From Pseudomonadota bacterium (GTDB lineage Bacteria; Pseudomonadota; Alphaproteobacteria; Rhodospirillales; Magnetospirillaceae): a stretch of 23,147 bases of DNA. The stretch covers positions 1 through 23,147 of the forward strand of contig JAEXAH010000133.1 in the NCBI GenBank assembly GCA_023458315.1. The letters are read 5' to 3'. The notes under the pieces are model-generated. The model searched no databases and was not told the origin of the DNA. It worked only from the letters and a program-made list of their open reading frames with translations. The position numbers were made by a program, and so were the translations under genes. Positions 1 through 7,093 of this stretch are shown one piece after another. How positions within the stretch are numbered: the first letter of the stretch is position 1; each line of letters begins with the position of its first letter.

Positions 1-27
1 CGACAAGGGGACGCGCGGGTCCGGCAT
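1..27 (-). CDS. start of a further gene, cut by the window edge
   Basis: An ATG at 27-25 overlaps the TGA of the preceding gene in a TGATG arrangement, exactly as that gene overlaps btuB. Nine codons are visible (MPDPRVPLS), too few to assign a family. The repeated overlap suggests that three genes are translated from one riboswitch-controlled message, so a role in cobalamin uptake or metabolism is plausible. That is inference from context only. Confidence 0.45.
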
Positions 28-599
28 CAGCCGACGCAGGCCAGGCGCGGTCCCGCCCGGTCCAACGGATCGGGCTCGGTCCCCAGATAGCGGGCGCGAA
101 GCTGGTCCCACAATTCCAGCCGCGACCAATCGGGCTGTTTCAGCATGCGGTCGTCGGCATGGAACGGGCTGGGCAGGAAGATGGTCAATTGCTGCTCGCC
201 GCCGCCGTTGAACAGCCGCAGCCCCCAGGAACGCGGCGTGCCGTCGTCGTTGAGGATGCGGTAGAACTCGGCCCGCGCGGTGCGGCGGAACCGGGCCAGT
301 TCGGGCGGCGTCGGGTTGCGCGACGGCCCCCTGTGTTCGCCGATGCAGACGTGGAAATGCCAGAAGCCGAAATCCACCGTCAGATAACCGTCGTTCATGC
401 GGATGCGGCGTGGTGCATCGGCGACGCGGATTTCGAACACCGCGCCTTGAACCAGGGTGCCGAAGACGATCTTTTCCCAGTGATTTTCGAAGATGTCTTG
501 CAGCAGATCGAACAGGAAGCCCGGTTCGGTCGGCAGCGGGAACGCCTCGACCGGGCCGGTGCCGAATTCGTGGCGGGTGATGGACAGCGGCGCCAGCAT
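27..599 (-). CDS. conserved protein of unknown function in the btuB operon
   Basis: This 190-residue protein has no signal peptide or membrane segment and is probably cytoplasmic. I recognise it only as a conserved bacterial family without assigned function. Features are a segment around residues 70-83 with the motif DFGFWHFHVCIGEH, an RRTARAEFYR stretch near 100-110, and SWGLRLFNGGGEQQ near 120-135. The closely spaced His and Cys residues could bind a metal or cofactor, but nothing proves this. The ATG at 599 overlaps the btuB stop as TGATG, so translation is coupled to btuB and the gene should follow the same cobalamin riboswitch. A longer open frame runs further upstream inside btuB on the same strand; I reject that extension because the coupled start fits where the conserved-looking sequence begins. 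Confidence 0.8.
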   Translation of the reverse strand: MLAPLSITRHEFGTGPVEAFPLPTEPGFLFDLLQDIFENHWEKIVFGTLVQGAVFEIRVADAPRRIRMNDGYLTVDFGFWHFHVCIGEHRGPSRNPTPPELARFRRTARAEFYRILNDDGTPRSWGLRLFNGGGEQQLTIFLPSPFHADDRMLKQPDWSRLELWDQLRARYLGTEPDPLDRAGPRLACVG

Positions 600-2452
600 C
601 AGAACGCCCCCTTCACGCCGACGAACACCATGCGGCCGGGGGTGCCGTAGGTGTCCACTTCCTCGTATTGCTTGTCCAGCAGGTTCTCGACCCGGCCATA
701 GACCTTGGCCCACTCGGTCAGTTGATAGGACGCCATCATGTCGAAGGTGACAAAGCCGCCCAGGTATTGCTCGCCGTCGCGCTGGCGCCCCACCGCCCGC
801 ATGGCGCCATCCAGGGTCAACGCCTCGGTGGCGTCCCAGGCGGCGCCCAGCGACCCCTGATGCTTGGGGCGGCGCGCCAGACTCCAGCCGTTGGAATTGT
901 CCCGGCTTTCGGTATAGGTGTAGCTGGCGTTCAGCCGCAGATCGTCGCGCAGCGACAGGCGGGCGCTGGTTTCGGCGCCCTTGGCGCTGGCCGAGCCGAC
1001 ATTGGTATAGGGATTGCCCCAGACGATCTTGTTCTTGATGCGGCTGTCGAACCAGGTGACGTCCACCGTGGCGCGGCCGTTCAGCAGCGTCTGCTCGACG
1101 CCCATATCCCAGCCCCGGCTGGTTTCCGGCTTCAGGTCGGGATTGCCGCGCCCGCCCCACAGCGGCGGCGAGTACAATTCGTACAGGCTGGGGGCGCGAA
1201 AGCCGGTGCCGTAGCTGCCGTGCAGCCGGGTGGCGGTGGCATCCACCAGATAGGCGGCGGTGCTGCGATAGGTGTCGTGGGTGCCGAAGGTTTCATGGTC
1301 GTCGATACGACCGCCCACCGTCAGGAACAGCGAATCCAGCGGGCTGAACTGGTAATCGGCGAAATAGCCGTTGTCGGTGACGTCGCGGTCCAGGCCACTT
1401 TGGGTGGTGGCGTCGCGTTTGGTTTCGGCGCCGAACACGATGGTATGATTGTCGGGCGCCAGCTTGGCCGTGCCCTGGTATTCCAGCTTCTGGGTTTCGC
1501 CGTCGAAGAAGCTGTAGCGGCCGTTCCAGAACGTGCGGCCGTTGTCGATGTCGCGTTCGGATTCGGCCAGGGAATAGGCCAGGGTGTTGCGCAGCCGCCC
1601 GTGGAACAGGCTGAGGTTGGTGGCCAGGCGGCCGCTGCGTTCGATGGAACGCATGGAATCGCTGTCGTCGGCCGCGCGGGTGGTCCAGTCGTCGTAATCC
1701 ACCTTGGCCCGCATGTAGCGGCCCGACGCCTCGACGTCCCAGATGTCGGTCAGCCTGATGCCCAGCCGGGCGGTGATGCTGTCGTTGCGATAGGGATCGT
1801 TTTCGTCGTTGCCGGTGCGCTTGGACGCCGCCGAGATGCCGTCGGTCTGGAAATGGTTGACGCCCATGGCGTAGCTGACGCGGTCCTGCGCCCCCGAAAC
1901 CGAACTGCCGACGGAATAGGTGTGGGCGCTGCCGATCTCGGCATTGGCGGTGACGCGCGGCTTGCCCTGGCCCTTGCGGGTGGTGATGGCGATGATTCCG
2001 CCCATGGCGTCGCCGCCGTACAACAGGCTTTGCGGGCCGCGCACCACCTCGATGCGTTCGATGTCGGCACTCATCAGATTGCCGAAATCATAGGACGGCT
2101 GGGCCTGGCTGGGGTCGGACAGGTCGATGCCGTCGACGATCAGCTTGGTGTGATAGGCTTCGGCGCCGCGAATGCGGATGGCGGTGCTGCGTCCGGTGCC
2201 GCCGGTCTGCGATACCGCCACGCCGGGAACGTCGCGCAGCAATTCGGCCACGGTCTTGCGCTGGCTGCGGTCGATCTGTTCGGCGGTGATCACCGTCACC
2301 GCGCTGCCGATCTTGTCGCTTTCGGTTTCCACGCGATTGGCGGTGACGACCATTTCACCGTGGGTTTCGTCGGCCAGGGCCGGGGCGGTGAAGAGGACGA
2401 CGCAAGCGGCTGCCGCTTTGACTTCGGCAGAAAAAGGACGCACTTTGGGCAT
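599..2452 (-). CDS. btuB: TonB-dependent vitamin B12 outer-membrane receptor, BtuB family
   Basis: This 617-residue outer-membrane receptor should import cobalamin with energy from TonB. A signal peptide ends near ALAD (residues 24-28), followed by a TonB-box-like EMVVTANR. The plug domain has the usual blocks: TVAELLRDVPGV, IRIRGAEAYHT, VDGI, ERIEVVRGPQSLLYGGDAMGG. The barrel ends in the E. coli BtuB-like YGRVENLLDKQYEEVDTYGTPGR and a final Phe. Length matches BtuB. I chose the ATG at 2452 because a GGAG sequence lies just upstream and the signal peptide starts there; an in-frame start at 2488 adds twelve residues inside the leader hairpin. The cobalamin riboswitch upstream strongly supports B12 or a cobinamide-like corrinoid as the substrate. 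The following gene overlaps its stop. Confidence 0.93.
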   Translation of the reverse strand: MPKVRPFSAEVKAAAACVVLFTAPALADETHGEMVVTANRVETESDKIGSAVTVITAEQIDRSQRKTVAELLRDVPGVAVSQTGGTGRSTAIRIRGAEAYHTKLIVDGIDLSDPSQAQPSYDFGNLMSADIERIEVVRGPQSLLYGGDAMGGIIAITTRKGQGKPRVTANAEIGSAHTYSVGSSVSGAQDRVSYAMGVNHFQTDGISAASKRTGNDENDPYRNDSITARLGIRLTDIWDVEASGRYMRAKVDYDDWTTRAADDSDSMRSIERSGRLATNLSLFHGRLRNTLAYSLAESERDIDNGRTFWNGRYSFFDGETQKLEYQGTAKLAPDNHTIVFGAETKRDATTQSGLDRDVTDNGYFADYQFSPLDSLFLTVGGRIDDHETFGTHDTYRSTAAYLVDATATRLHGSYGTGFRAPSLYELYSPPLWGGRGNPDLKPETSRGWDMGVEQTLLNGRATVDVTWFDSRIKNKIVWGNPYTNVGSASAKGAETSARLSLRDDLRLNASYTYTESRDNSNGWSLARRPKHQGSLGAAWDATEALTLDGAMRAVGRQRDGEQYLGGFVTFDMMASYQLTEWAKVYGRVENLLDKQYEEVDTYGTPGRMVFVGVKGAF

Positions 2453-2488
2453 TACAGACTCCGTCTGTGTGAATGGACCACCGTTCAC

Positions 2489-2527
2489 GGAAGGGGCTGG
2501 AGTCCGCCAAGATCGCCAGCCCCTTCC
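2489..2527 (-). promoter_or_regulatory. leader hairpin between the cobalamin riboswitch and btuB
   Basis: GGAAGGGGCTGG (minus strand) pairs perfectly with CCAGCCCCTTCC over 12 bp with a 15-nt loop. The hairpin ends about 36 nt before the btuB ATG. There is no U-run after it, so it is not a standard intrinsic terminator. It could be part of the riboswitch expression platform, a Rho-related pause element or an mRNA-stability structure. A small GTGAA/TTCAC stem follows it closely. Confidence 0.6.
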
Positions 2528-2724
2528 ATCTCTTGATCACCGCGCAAGCGCACGGCAAGCCACGTCCCGGCGCGCGAAAGCACACCGCGAGCGGCCTTGT
2601 TCGATCCAGTCGGAGAAAGGGGGAAATACCCGGACTCCGAACGGGACGACGAAAACACACGTCACCACGCTCGGAAGAAACTTCCTTACCGCTGAGACAC
2701 CCCGCTCAGACGGATGGGCGACGA

Positions 2725-2920
2725 CGTGAGGCAGGTCTCCTGGCTTCGCGGGTCATGGCATTCGTCCGGCCTTCCCGGGATTGCCCCAGTGGCTTTGGTG
2801 GACGAAGGCTCGCCGCTTACAGTTGCGGGGGCAGCCACGGCATCGGCCCCGATTGGGTCGTCCTCACCGTGTTCCCGTTTTAATCCCCAGGGTTTTGCCC
2901 GTTGGGGAACCTTCACGTGA
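2725..2920 (-). promoter_or_regulatory. cobalamin (B12) riboswitch aptamer
   Basis: Read on the minus strand, the segment contains the conserved blocks of cobalamin aptamers in order: GCTGCCCCCGCAACTGTAAG (revcomp within about 2815-2840), a GCCACTGGG block, and the B12 box AGCCAGGAGACCTGCC at 2746-2731. It lies upstream of btuB with a leader of about 270 nt between the B12 box and the ATG. With adenosylcobalamin bound it should reduce btuB expression. The outer limits are estimates from pairing near GAAGGTTCCCC at the 5' end. Confidence 0.94.
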
Positions 2921-2933
2921 CGCAAGGGATGGC

Positions 2934-3206
2934 ACAGGCCGATCCGGCCTGTCAATTATGACCTTTGGTCTGATGTGCTTAATGCACCGTGCAGACCATG
3001 CTTGGGGGTGATGAGTGTAAAAAATTATTTTAAATCAACGCACTGCGTGATGGCTGGGCTGATGCGTAAGGGCGCCGACACTTACCAATGCGGACCAATG
3101 GAATCAATCGCTTGGCGGGGCGTTTTGACCGATCTGGGGCCCCTTCGTCTTCCCGGCCATGGGGTTGAACAACGCCCATGCTGACGCTGGCGGGCCGACA
3201 ACCCTG
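2934..3206 (-). other. intergenic segment upstream of the riboswitch, with two dyads
   Basis: No gene is seen here. A perfect dyad ACAGGCCG-atc-CGGCCTGT (2934-2952) sits immediately 5' of the riboswitch. A second dyad (2966-2998) has TGGTCTG and CAGACCA outer arms and GTGC/GCAC inner arms around TTAAT. One of these may terminate the iron operon that ends at 3207, or bind a regulator of the btuB promoter. An AT-rich block at 3017-3037 may carry that promoter, but I cannot name convincing -35 and -10 boxes. Confidence 0.45.
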
Positions 3207-4565
3207 TCACCAAACGAAGAAGAACAGGACCCAGGTCAGAACATAGGCTGCCATGCCAGGGATTGCCGTCGCCATGGCGACCCATTTCCGCCCTAAGCCG
3301 GGGGCTGGCATGGCGTGCCAGAGTAGCCATGCACTCCATATCACGGAGAATGCAAGCAGGCCGGCGCGGATGAGCTGCGCGCCGGGAATGATCCAGCCCT
3401 CGGCCCTCAGGCTGCCCAGGGTGATGCTGCTCAGGCCCAGGAACAGCCCGACACCGCCCAGCGGGATCAGGCAATAGGACAGGCGGACGGCCGTGACGCA
3501 GCTACCGGCTATCCTGGCCGTCATCGTTAAGCTTGCCGCGAGGATGCTTCCCAGCGCTGTCGCCGTTCCTAGGATGTAGATGACGATGGATGTGCCGTCG
3601 AGGATGGAGAAAATTTCGCCAGTTTCCGGGTAATTGGTGAACACCCACCACGGCACGGATTGTGACAGAAGGTCTGGCCATCCCGCGTCGATCAGCAGGC
3701 GGGCAAGGGCAGCTTTCAGCCAGACATAGGTGGGGGAGGCCGACCATTGGAAGGCTCCCGTGGCCACGCCCAGCATGCCGAACAACAGCAGGCCGGCATC
3801 CCACGGAGAGGCATCCTTGTCGGCCATGTGGCGGATGTCGGTGTCGGGCATGCGTGCCGCAAGCCGGACGGCGTCACGGTGATCGCTGCATTTGCCGCAC
3901 ATGTGGCAAGGACCGTTGCCCCGCATGTGCCCGATGTCGATGAAGGTGGGACAGTTCACCGCCCTCACGCGGGGATGCTCCTCCCAGGCTTGCCGATCCA
4001 CCCGATAATGCAGCGGCGCCAATCGGGACAGAAGGTTGAAAACGCCATTGGCGGGGCAGAGATAGCGGCACCACACCCTTTTTTCCCGCCCGTAGAGGAA
4101 GCCGATGGCAATGGCGGCCACCGTCGAACCGCCCAACACGAGCAGCGCGGCTTTGGGGTATTCGTAGACGGTGACCATCTGGCCGTAAACGGTGGTGGTG
4201 ACGAAAGCCACGAACGGCCAGCCGGGCCAACGAATCCAGCGCGGAATGGTCAGGCCGAGGCCGTGACGGCTGGTCCATTCGGTCAACGCACCCTCGGGGC
4301 AGAACACCCCGCACCATACCCGGCCCATCAACATCATGCTGACCATGACGAACGGCCACCAGATACCCCAGAACACCAACTGGGCAAACAGCACCATGTC
4401 GGTGCGGAAGGTGGCGTAATCGTCGGGCAGGGGCAGGAATACCGGCCAGATCAGCAGCCCGAGATAGACGAGAACCATTGTCCATTGGATGGCCTGCACC
4501 GTTCCCCGCCGCTGGGCGAGAAAGGTGCCGATTGCCGCCAGTCCGCGTTTGTCCCGGGTTGCCAT
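3207..4565 (-). CDS. polytopic 4Fe-4S ferredoxin-type membrane protein, FtrD/NapH-like
   Basis: This 452-residue inner-membrane protein has several transmembrane segments and two cysteine sets. The membrane-proximal pairs C85-x3-C89-P and C166-x3-C170-P are the signature of the NapH/NosR/CcoG/FtrD superfamily. A ferredoxin-like loop follows with C205, C220, C223 and C226 (CHMCGKC). Such proteins pass electrons across or along the membrane. In ftrABCD-type iron systems the FtrD polyferredoxin is thought to re-oxidise or reduce iron handled by the periplasmic protein. Its place last in an operon behind a P19-type gene supports that reading over a nitrate or nitrous-oxide role, because no nap or nos genes are near. 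The ATG at 4565 is preferred: GAGGA lies just upstream and overlaps the stop of the porin gene. An upstream ATG at 4616 lies inside the porin gene. Confidence 0.85.
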   Translation of the reverse strand: MATRDKRGLAAIGTFLAQRRGTVQAIQWTMVLVYLGLLIWPVFLPLPDDYATFRTDMVLFAQLVFWGIWWPFVMVSMMLMGRVWCGVFCPEGALTEWTSRHGLGLTIPRWIRWPGWPFVAFVTTTVYGQMVTVYEYPKAALLVLGGSTVAAIAIGFLYGREKRVWCRYLCPANGVFNLLSRLAPLHYRVDRQAWEEHPRVRAVNCPTFIDIGHMRGNGPCHMCGKCSDHRDAVRLAARMPDTDIRHMADKDASPWDAGLLLFGMLGVATGAFQWSASPTYVWLKAALARLLIDAGWPDLLSQSVPWWVFTNYPETGEIFSILDGTSIVIYILGTATALGSILAASLTMTARIAGSCVTAVRLSYCLIPLGGVGLFLGLSSITLGSLRAEGWIIPGAQLIRAGLLAFSVIWSAWLLWHAMPAPGLGRKWVAMATAIPGMAAYVLTWVLFFFVW

Positions 4566-4575
4566 GGCGCAGTCC

Positions 4576-6072
4576 TCAGTAGGTGACCTGGGCGCGCAGG
4601 CCCACGGCATAGGCATCGGCGGCCGAGGAATTGCCGCCCGGATTGCGGATGTATTGCAGGTTGGGGGACAGCTCCAGCTTGGGCATCAGGCGGTAGCGAT
4701 AATAGACTTCGGCCACTTGCTCCATGCCCGAGGCGGTGTAGCCAAGATCGGGCGTTCCGTCGCCGTCGGCATCGACGGTGGAGGAATCACGCTTGAATTC
4801 GTCGCTGACCTTGAGCAGGCCCAGGCCGACGCCCACCGCGTCCGAGCCGCGCGCCCAGTAATTGCCGGAGATTTCCGAGCCCACGGTGAGGGCTTGGTCG
4901 AAGCGGGCCTTGCCCCCAAGCTGATAGCCATAGCGCCCGAACAGCGAGATGTACTCGGCGACCTTCTGATCGACGCTGATGCCGATGCCGGTATGGGCGG
5001 CCTCGGTGCCGTCGTATTGCTGGGCACGGCCGTTGCGCCAACCGTAGAGCCGGTAATTGCCTTCCAGGCCACCAAAGAAGCGCCGCGTGGTTTCCACCTG
5101 GCCGATCCAGAAGGGGAAATCCATGGAATCCTGGAAACTGGCACCCCGGCCGCTTTCGAACATGCCGAACGAGATGGCGTTTTTCTCGGGCTTGTTGGTT
5201 TCGTCGATATAGGCGACGCGCACGCCCGGCGAGAAGCCCAATCCGTCCACACCCACGTCGCCGCCGGTATCCAGCAGCGGATTATGCACCAGGGATTGGT
5301 TCATGAAGCTGCGGGTTTCATCGTCCGAGACCTTGTTCTGGTCAAAGAAGACGAAGGGATCCATCTTGCCGAAATCCAGTTCCAGATGGCTTTTCGACCG
5401 TTGCGGATTGCCGCCGAAGGGCAGGGGAATGTCGAGCTGATAGAAGGCCTCGGCCAGCACGATGGCGCTGTCCGAGCTATCCGAATTGGGGCGTTCGAAA
5501 CTGGTGGCGTTGACCGAGGAAAAGGCGTTGCCCGGCGCCTGCAAGCCGGGGCCCTGGCCCATGCGGACATGGGTGAAGATGGCGCCTTTGGCGGTGCCGA
5601 TCTCGCCACCCGGCAGGGTGACGGTGACGTCGGCGCGGTAGTTCAGTTCCCCCTGGCTGTCGGTTTTGCCGCCGGCCATGTTCTGGCCAACCATGGTCAT
5701 GCCCGCGCCGACCTTGATGCCGTCCAGGGATTCCACGGCGCGCGCAGTCTTCTTGTAGCCGAGGGATTGAGACTCGATGGCCTTGAGGCGGGATGCCAGA
5801 GAGGGTTCATCCTCGCTGATGTATTGGTCGGACAGCGATTTCTCCAACTTCTTGTTGTCTTCCTCCAGGCGTTCTATGCGCTGTTGCAGTTGAGCGTCGG
5901 CACGGGCTTCGGCTGGTGCCTTTTGGCTTTCCAAGTGCTCCAGCCGCTGGTTCAGTCGGCGGATTTCCTGCAACAATTCTTTGGCGGTGGGTTCGGCAGC
6001 CCAGCCGACGGTCGGCAGTACCAGCATCAGCGTCGGCAGGGCGAGTGCCGATCGAATTCTGTTGGCCGCCAT
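4576..6072 (-). CDS. OprB-family outer-membrane porin with N-terminal coiled coil
   Basis: This 498-residue protein has a signal peptide (residues 1-25) and a Glu/Lys/Gln-rich coiled coil (about 28-85), and then a beta-barrel. The C-terminal part, with EVYYRYRLMPKLELSPNLQY, is typical of the carbohydrate-selective OprB porin family. The coiled coil probably spans the periplasm or touches peptidoglycan, as in other porins with such a domain. The gene starts 2 nt after the P19-type gene and ends within the ribosome-binding site of the 4Fe-4S gene, so all three are co-translated. The context suggests entry of iron or an iron chelate rather than sugar. That is inference; the family was named for sugar uptake. 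Confidence 0.82.
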   Translation of the reverse strand: MAANRIRSALALPTLMLVLPTVGWAAEPTAKELLQEIRRLNQRLEHLESQKAPAEARADAQLQQRIERLEEDNKKLEKSLSDQYISEDEPSLASRLKAIESQSLGYKKTARAVESLDGIKVGAGMTMVGQNMAGGKTDSQGELNYRADVTVTLPGGEIGTAKGAIFTHVRMGQGPGLQAPGNAFSSVNATSFERPNSDSSDSAIVLAEAFYQLDIPLPFGGNPQRSKSHLELDFGKMDPFVFFDQNKVSDDETRSFMNQSLVHNPLLDTGGDVGVDGLGFSPGVRVAYIDETNKPEKNAISFGMFESGRGASFQDSMDFPFWIGQVETTRRFFGGLEGNYRLYGWRNGRAQQYDGTEAAHTGIGISVDQKVAEYISLFGRYGYQLGGKARFDQALTVGSEISGNYWARGSDAVGVGLGLLKVSDEFKRDSSTVDADGDGTPDLGYTASGMEQVAEVYYRYRLMPKLELSPNLQYIRNPGGNSSAADAYAVGLRAQVTY

Positions 6073-6074
6073 GA

Positions 6075-6629
6075 TCAGTACCCACCCTTCTTACCGATGC
6101 CGGCGTAGACGAACTCGTAATTGACCGCGAACGGCTCGAACCAGGGGCGCACGCCGGTCAGGCGGTCGGTATGGCGGCCAAAATGCTTGCCATAGGGATT
6201 GTCGGGCGCGTTGGGCGGCTGGATGGTGTACTTGACCCGGTACTTGCCCGGCCCCATCAGTTTGACGTTGTCACCGTAATGGGGACCGTCGGAGGCGACC
6301 ATGGGCATCAGGTCGCCGGAAACCGTTTCACCGGTGTCGTCCTTGGTGACCTCGTAACGCACCTGCAGGAACGGAATCCAGGTTCCTTCGGCAAAGCCGT
6401 TGGGATTGATGTCCAGGGCGGAAATGTCGGCTTCCAAGTGGATGTCCGTCTGTTCGCTCGGTCGCATCATGCCATCCGGTTCCATGCGGATGGGCTGCAA
6501 GTAGACCGCCGCGATTTCCATGCCGTTGCGCTGTTCGGGAACGCCGATGGGATATTCGACGGCATGAGCCTGGGAGGCGAGAGTCAGGGCGCCGACCAAG
6601 GCGATGAGTGGAGCATGGGCAAACTTCAT
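6075..6629 (-). CDS. P19/Tp34-type periplasmic iron-binding protein
   Basis: This 184-residue secreted protein has a signal peptide (residues 1-23, ending in AHA) and belongs to the P19/FtrA/Tp34 iron transport family. Candidate metal ligands match the Campylobacter P19 pattern: H64-x-E66 (IHLEAD), M110 and H117 (seven apart, in a PMVASDGPHYGDN segment), and H149/H153 (KHFGRH). P19 proteins bind Cu and Fe(II) or Fe(III) in the periplasm and work with an FTR1-type permease. Here the partner genes downstream are a porin and a 4Fe-4S protein, with no permease. Two adjacent ATGs exist (6632 and 6629); the second has the better distance to AAGGGG. A Fur-like site and a TATAAA box lie about 105-130 nt upstream. 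Confidence 0.9.
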   Translation of the reverse strand: MKFAHAPLIALVGALTLASQAHAVEYPIGVPEQRNGMEIAAVYLQPIRMEPDGMMRPSEQTDIHLEADISALDINPNGFAEGTWIPFLQVRYEVTKDDTGETVSGDLMPMVASDGPHYGDNVKLMGPGKYRVKYTIQPPNAPDNPYGKHFGRHTDRLTGVRPWFEPFAVNYEFVYAGIGKKGGY

Positions 6630-6731
6630 CATCTTCCCCTTAAGTGAGAGCAATAATCAATCGCATCAACGGGCAAATTTTCGGCGCACTTGGCGACCAC
6701 GAGAGGGGGCTGACTGCTCCCTACTAATCGG

Positions 6732-6757
6732 TTTATAGGCAAATGCGTCTCACTCGC
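6732..6757 (-). promoter_or_regulatory. Fur-like site overlapping a promoter of the P19 operon
   Basis: On the minus strand GCGAGTG-AGACG-CATTTGC (6757-6739) is an imperfect palindrome resembling the alphaproteobacterial Fur/iron box. A TATAAA (6737-6732) starts one base after it and is a plausible -10 element. A repressor bound here would block RNA polymerase, so iron repression of the P19 operon is expected. This is a motif match by eye only. Confidence 0.45.
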
Positions 6758-6832
6758 ACCAAATTCTGATGCTTGTGCCATCGCTGATGCTCAGAAACAG
6801 CCAGAGCATTTCCATATCGTCAATGGGGAAAA

Positions 6833-7021
6833 ATGACAAATATTTGCCTGTTATGTAGGCATATAATAGATGGTCGAATTTCGTGCGGTTATTTTTGGCG
6901 GAATAAAAGTGTTTGTTCACTATGTGGGCAATTGGTATTGATTGCATTCGTGGCATTTAATATTGTTTTATCTGTTGTTGATATTGGAATGGCTGTTATG
7001 CAAAATTGTCATTACATGTGA
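6833..7021 (+). CDS. possible small Cys-rich membrane protein (62 residues)
   Basis: The frame starts with ATG a few bases after GGGGA and encodes CLLC (C5, C8), a single C18, CSLC (C28, C31), then a hydrophobic segment (about 34-56). Two CxxC pairs before a membrane helix suggest a zinc ribbon tethered to the membrane; the spacing also recalls the N-terminal zinc finger of ComF proteins. It uses AT-rich codons, unlike all neighbours, and its 3' end overlaps the Fur-like site at 7013-7033. It may be a small horizontally acquired gene or chance coding in an AT-rich spacer. I do not assign a function. Confidence 0.3.
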   Translation: MTNICLLCRHIIDGRISCGYFWRNKSVCSLCGQLVLIAFVAFNIVLSVVDIGMAVMQNCHYM

Positions 7022-7033
7022 TTATCATTCGCA
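7013..7033 (+). promoter_or_regulatory. Fur-like site upstream of the FTR1-domain gene
   Basis: The reverse complement TGCGAATGATAATCACA (7033-7017) matches one full half and the centre of the alphaproteobacterial Fur box (TGCGAATGA-n-AATCATTCGCA); the other half is degenerate. It lies about 60-80 nt upstream of the ATG at 7094, where a promoter would be expected. Iron-dependent repression of that gene is the inference. Confidence 0.5.
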
Positions 7034-7093
7034 CTGAATTGTTGCGCGTTGGCGAAGCGGGTTGCCCTTCGTCGAGATTGAAGGGAGGGGGGC

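Larger units (their letters stand above)
6630..7093. other. AT-rich divergent intergenic region of the iron genes
   Basis: This segment of about 460 bp is visibly richer in A and T than its surroundings. It separates the minus-strand P19 operon from the plus-strand FTR1-domain gene. It holds two Fur-like sites, one facing each side, and one small open frame with a plausible ribosome-binding site (6833-7021). I see no tRNA, terminator or insertion sequence in it. Confidence 0.7.

Noticed and set aside
27..1160. A long version of the unknown gene starting inside btuB
   Set aside because: The added N-terminal part is an out-of-frame Arg/Gln-rich translation of btuB; the TGATG-coupled ATG at 599 is the better start.
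668..2536. A 622-residue plus-strand open frame opposite btuB
   Set aside because: btuB is supported by signal peptide, TonB box, plug, barrel and riboswitch; the opposite frame is low-complexity and has no ribosome-binding site.
2355..2883. Short frames across the btuB leader and riboswitch on both strands
   Set aside because: The region is explained by the cobalamin aptamer and leader; the frames are Arg/Pro-rich with no conserved features.
4489..6108. A 539-residue plus-strand open frame opposite the OprB-family porin
   Set aside because: Antisense of a convincing porin gene; no recognisable domain.
6750..6956. A 68-residue minus-strand frame in the AT-rich iron spacer
   Set aside because: No ribosome-binding site or motif, and it overlaps the Fur-like site and the alternative plus-strand frame.
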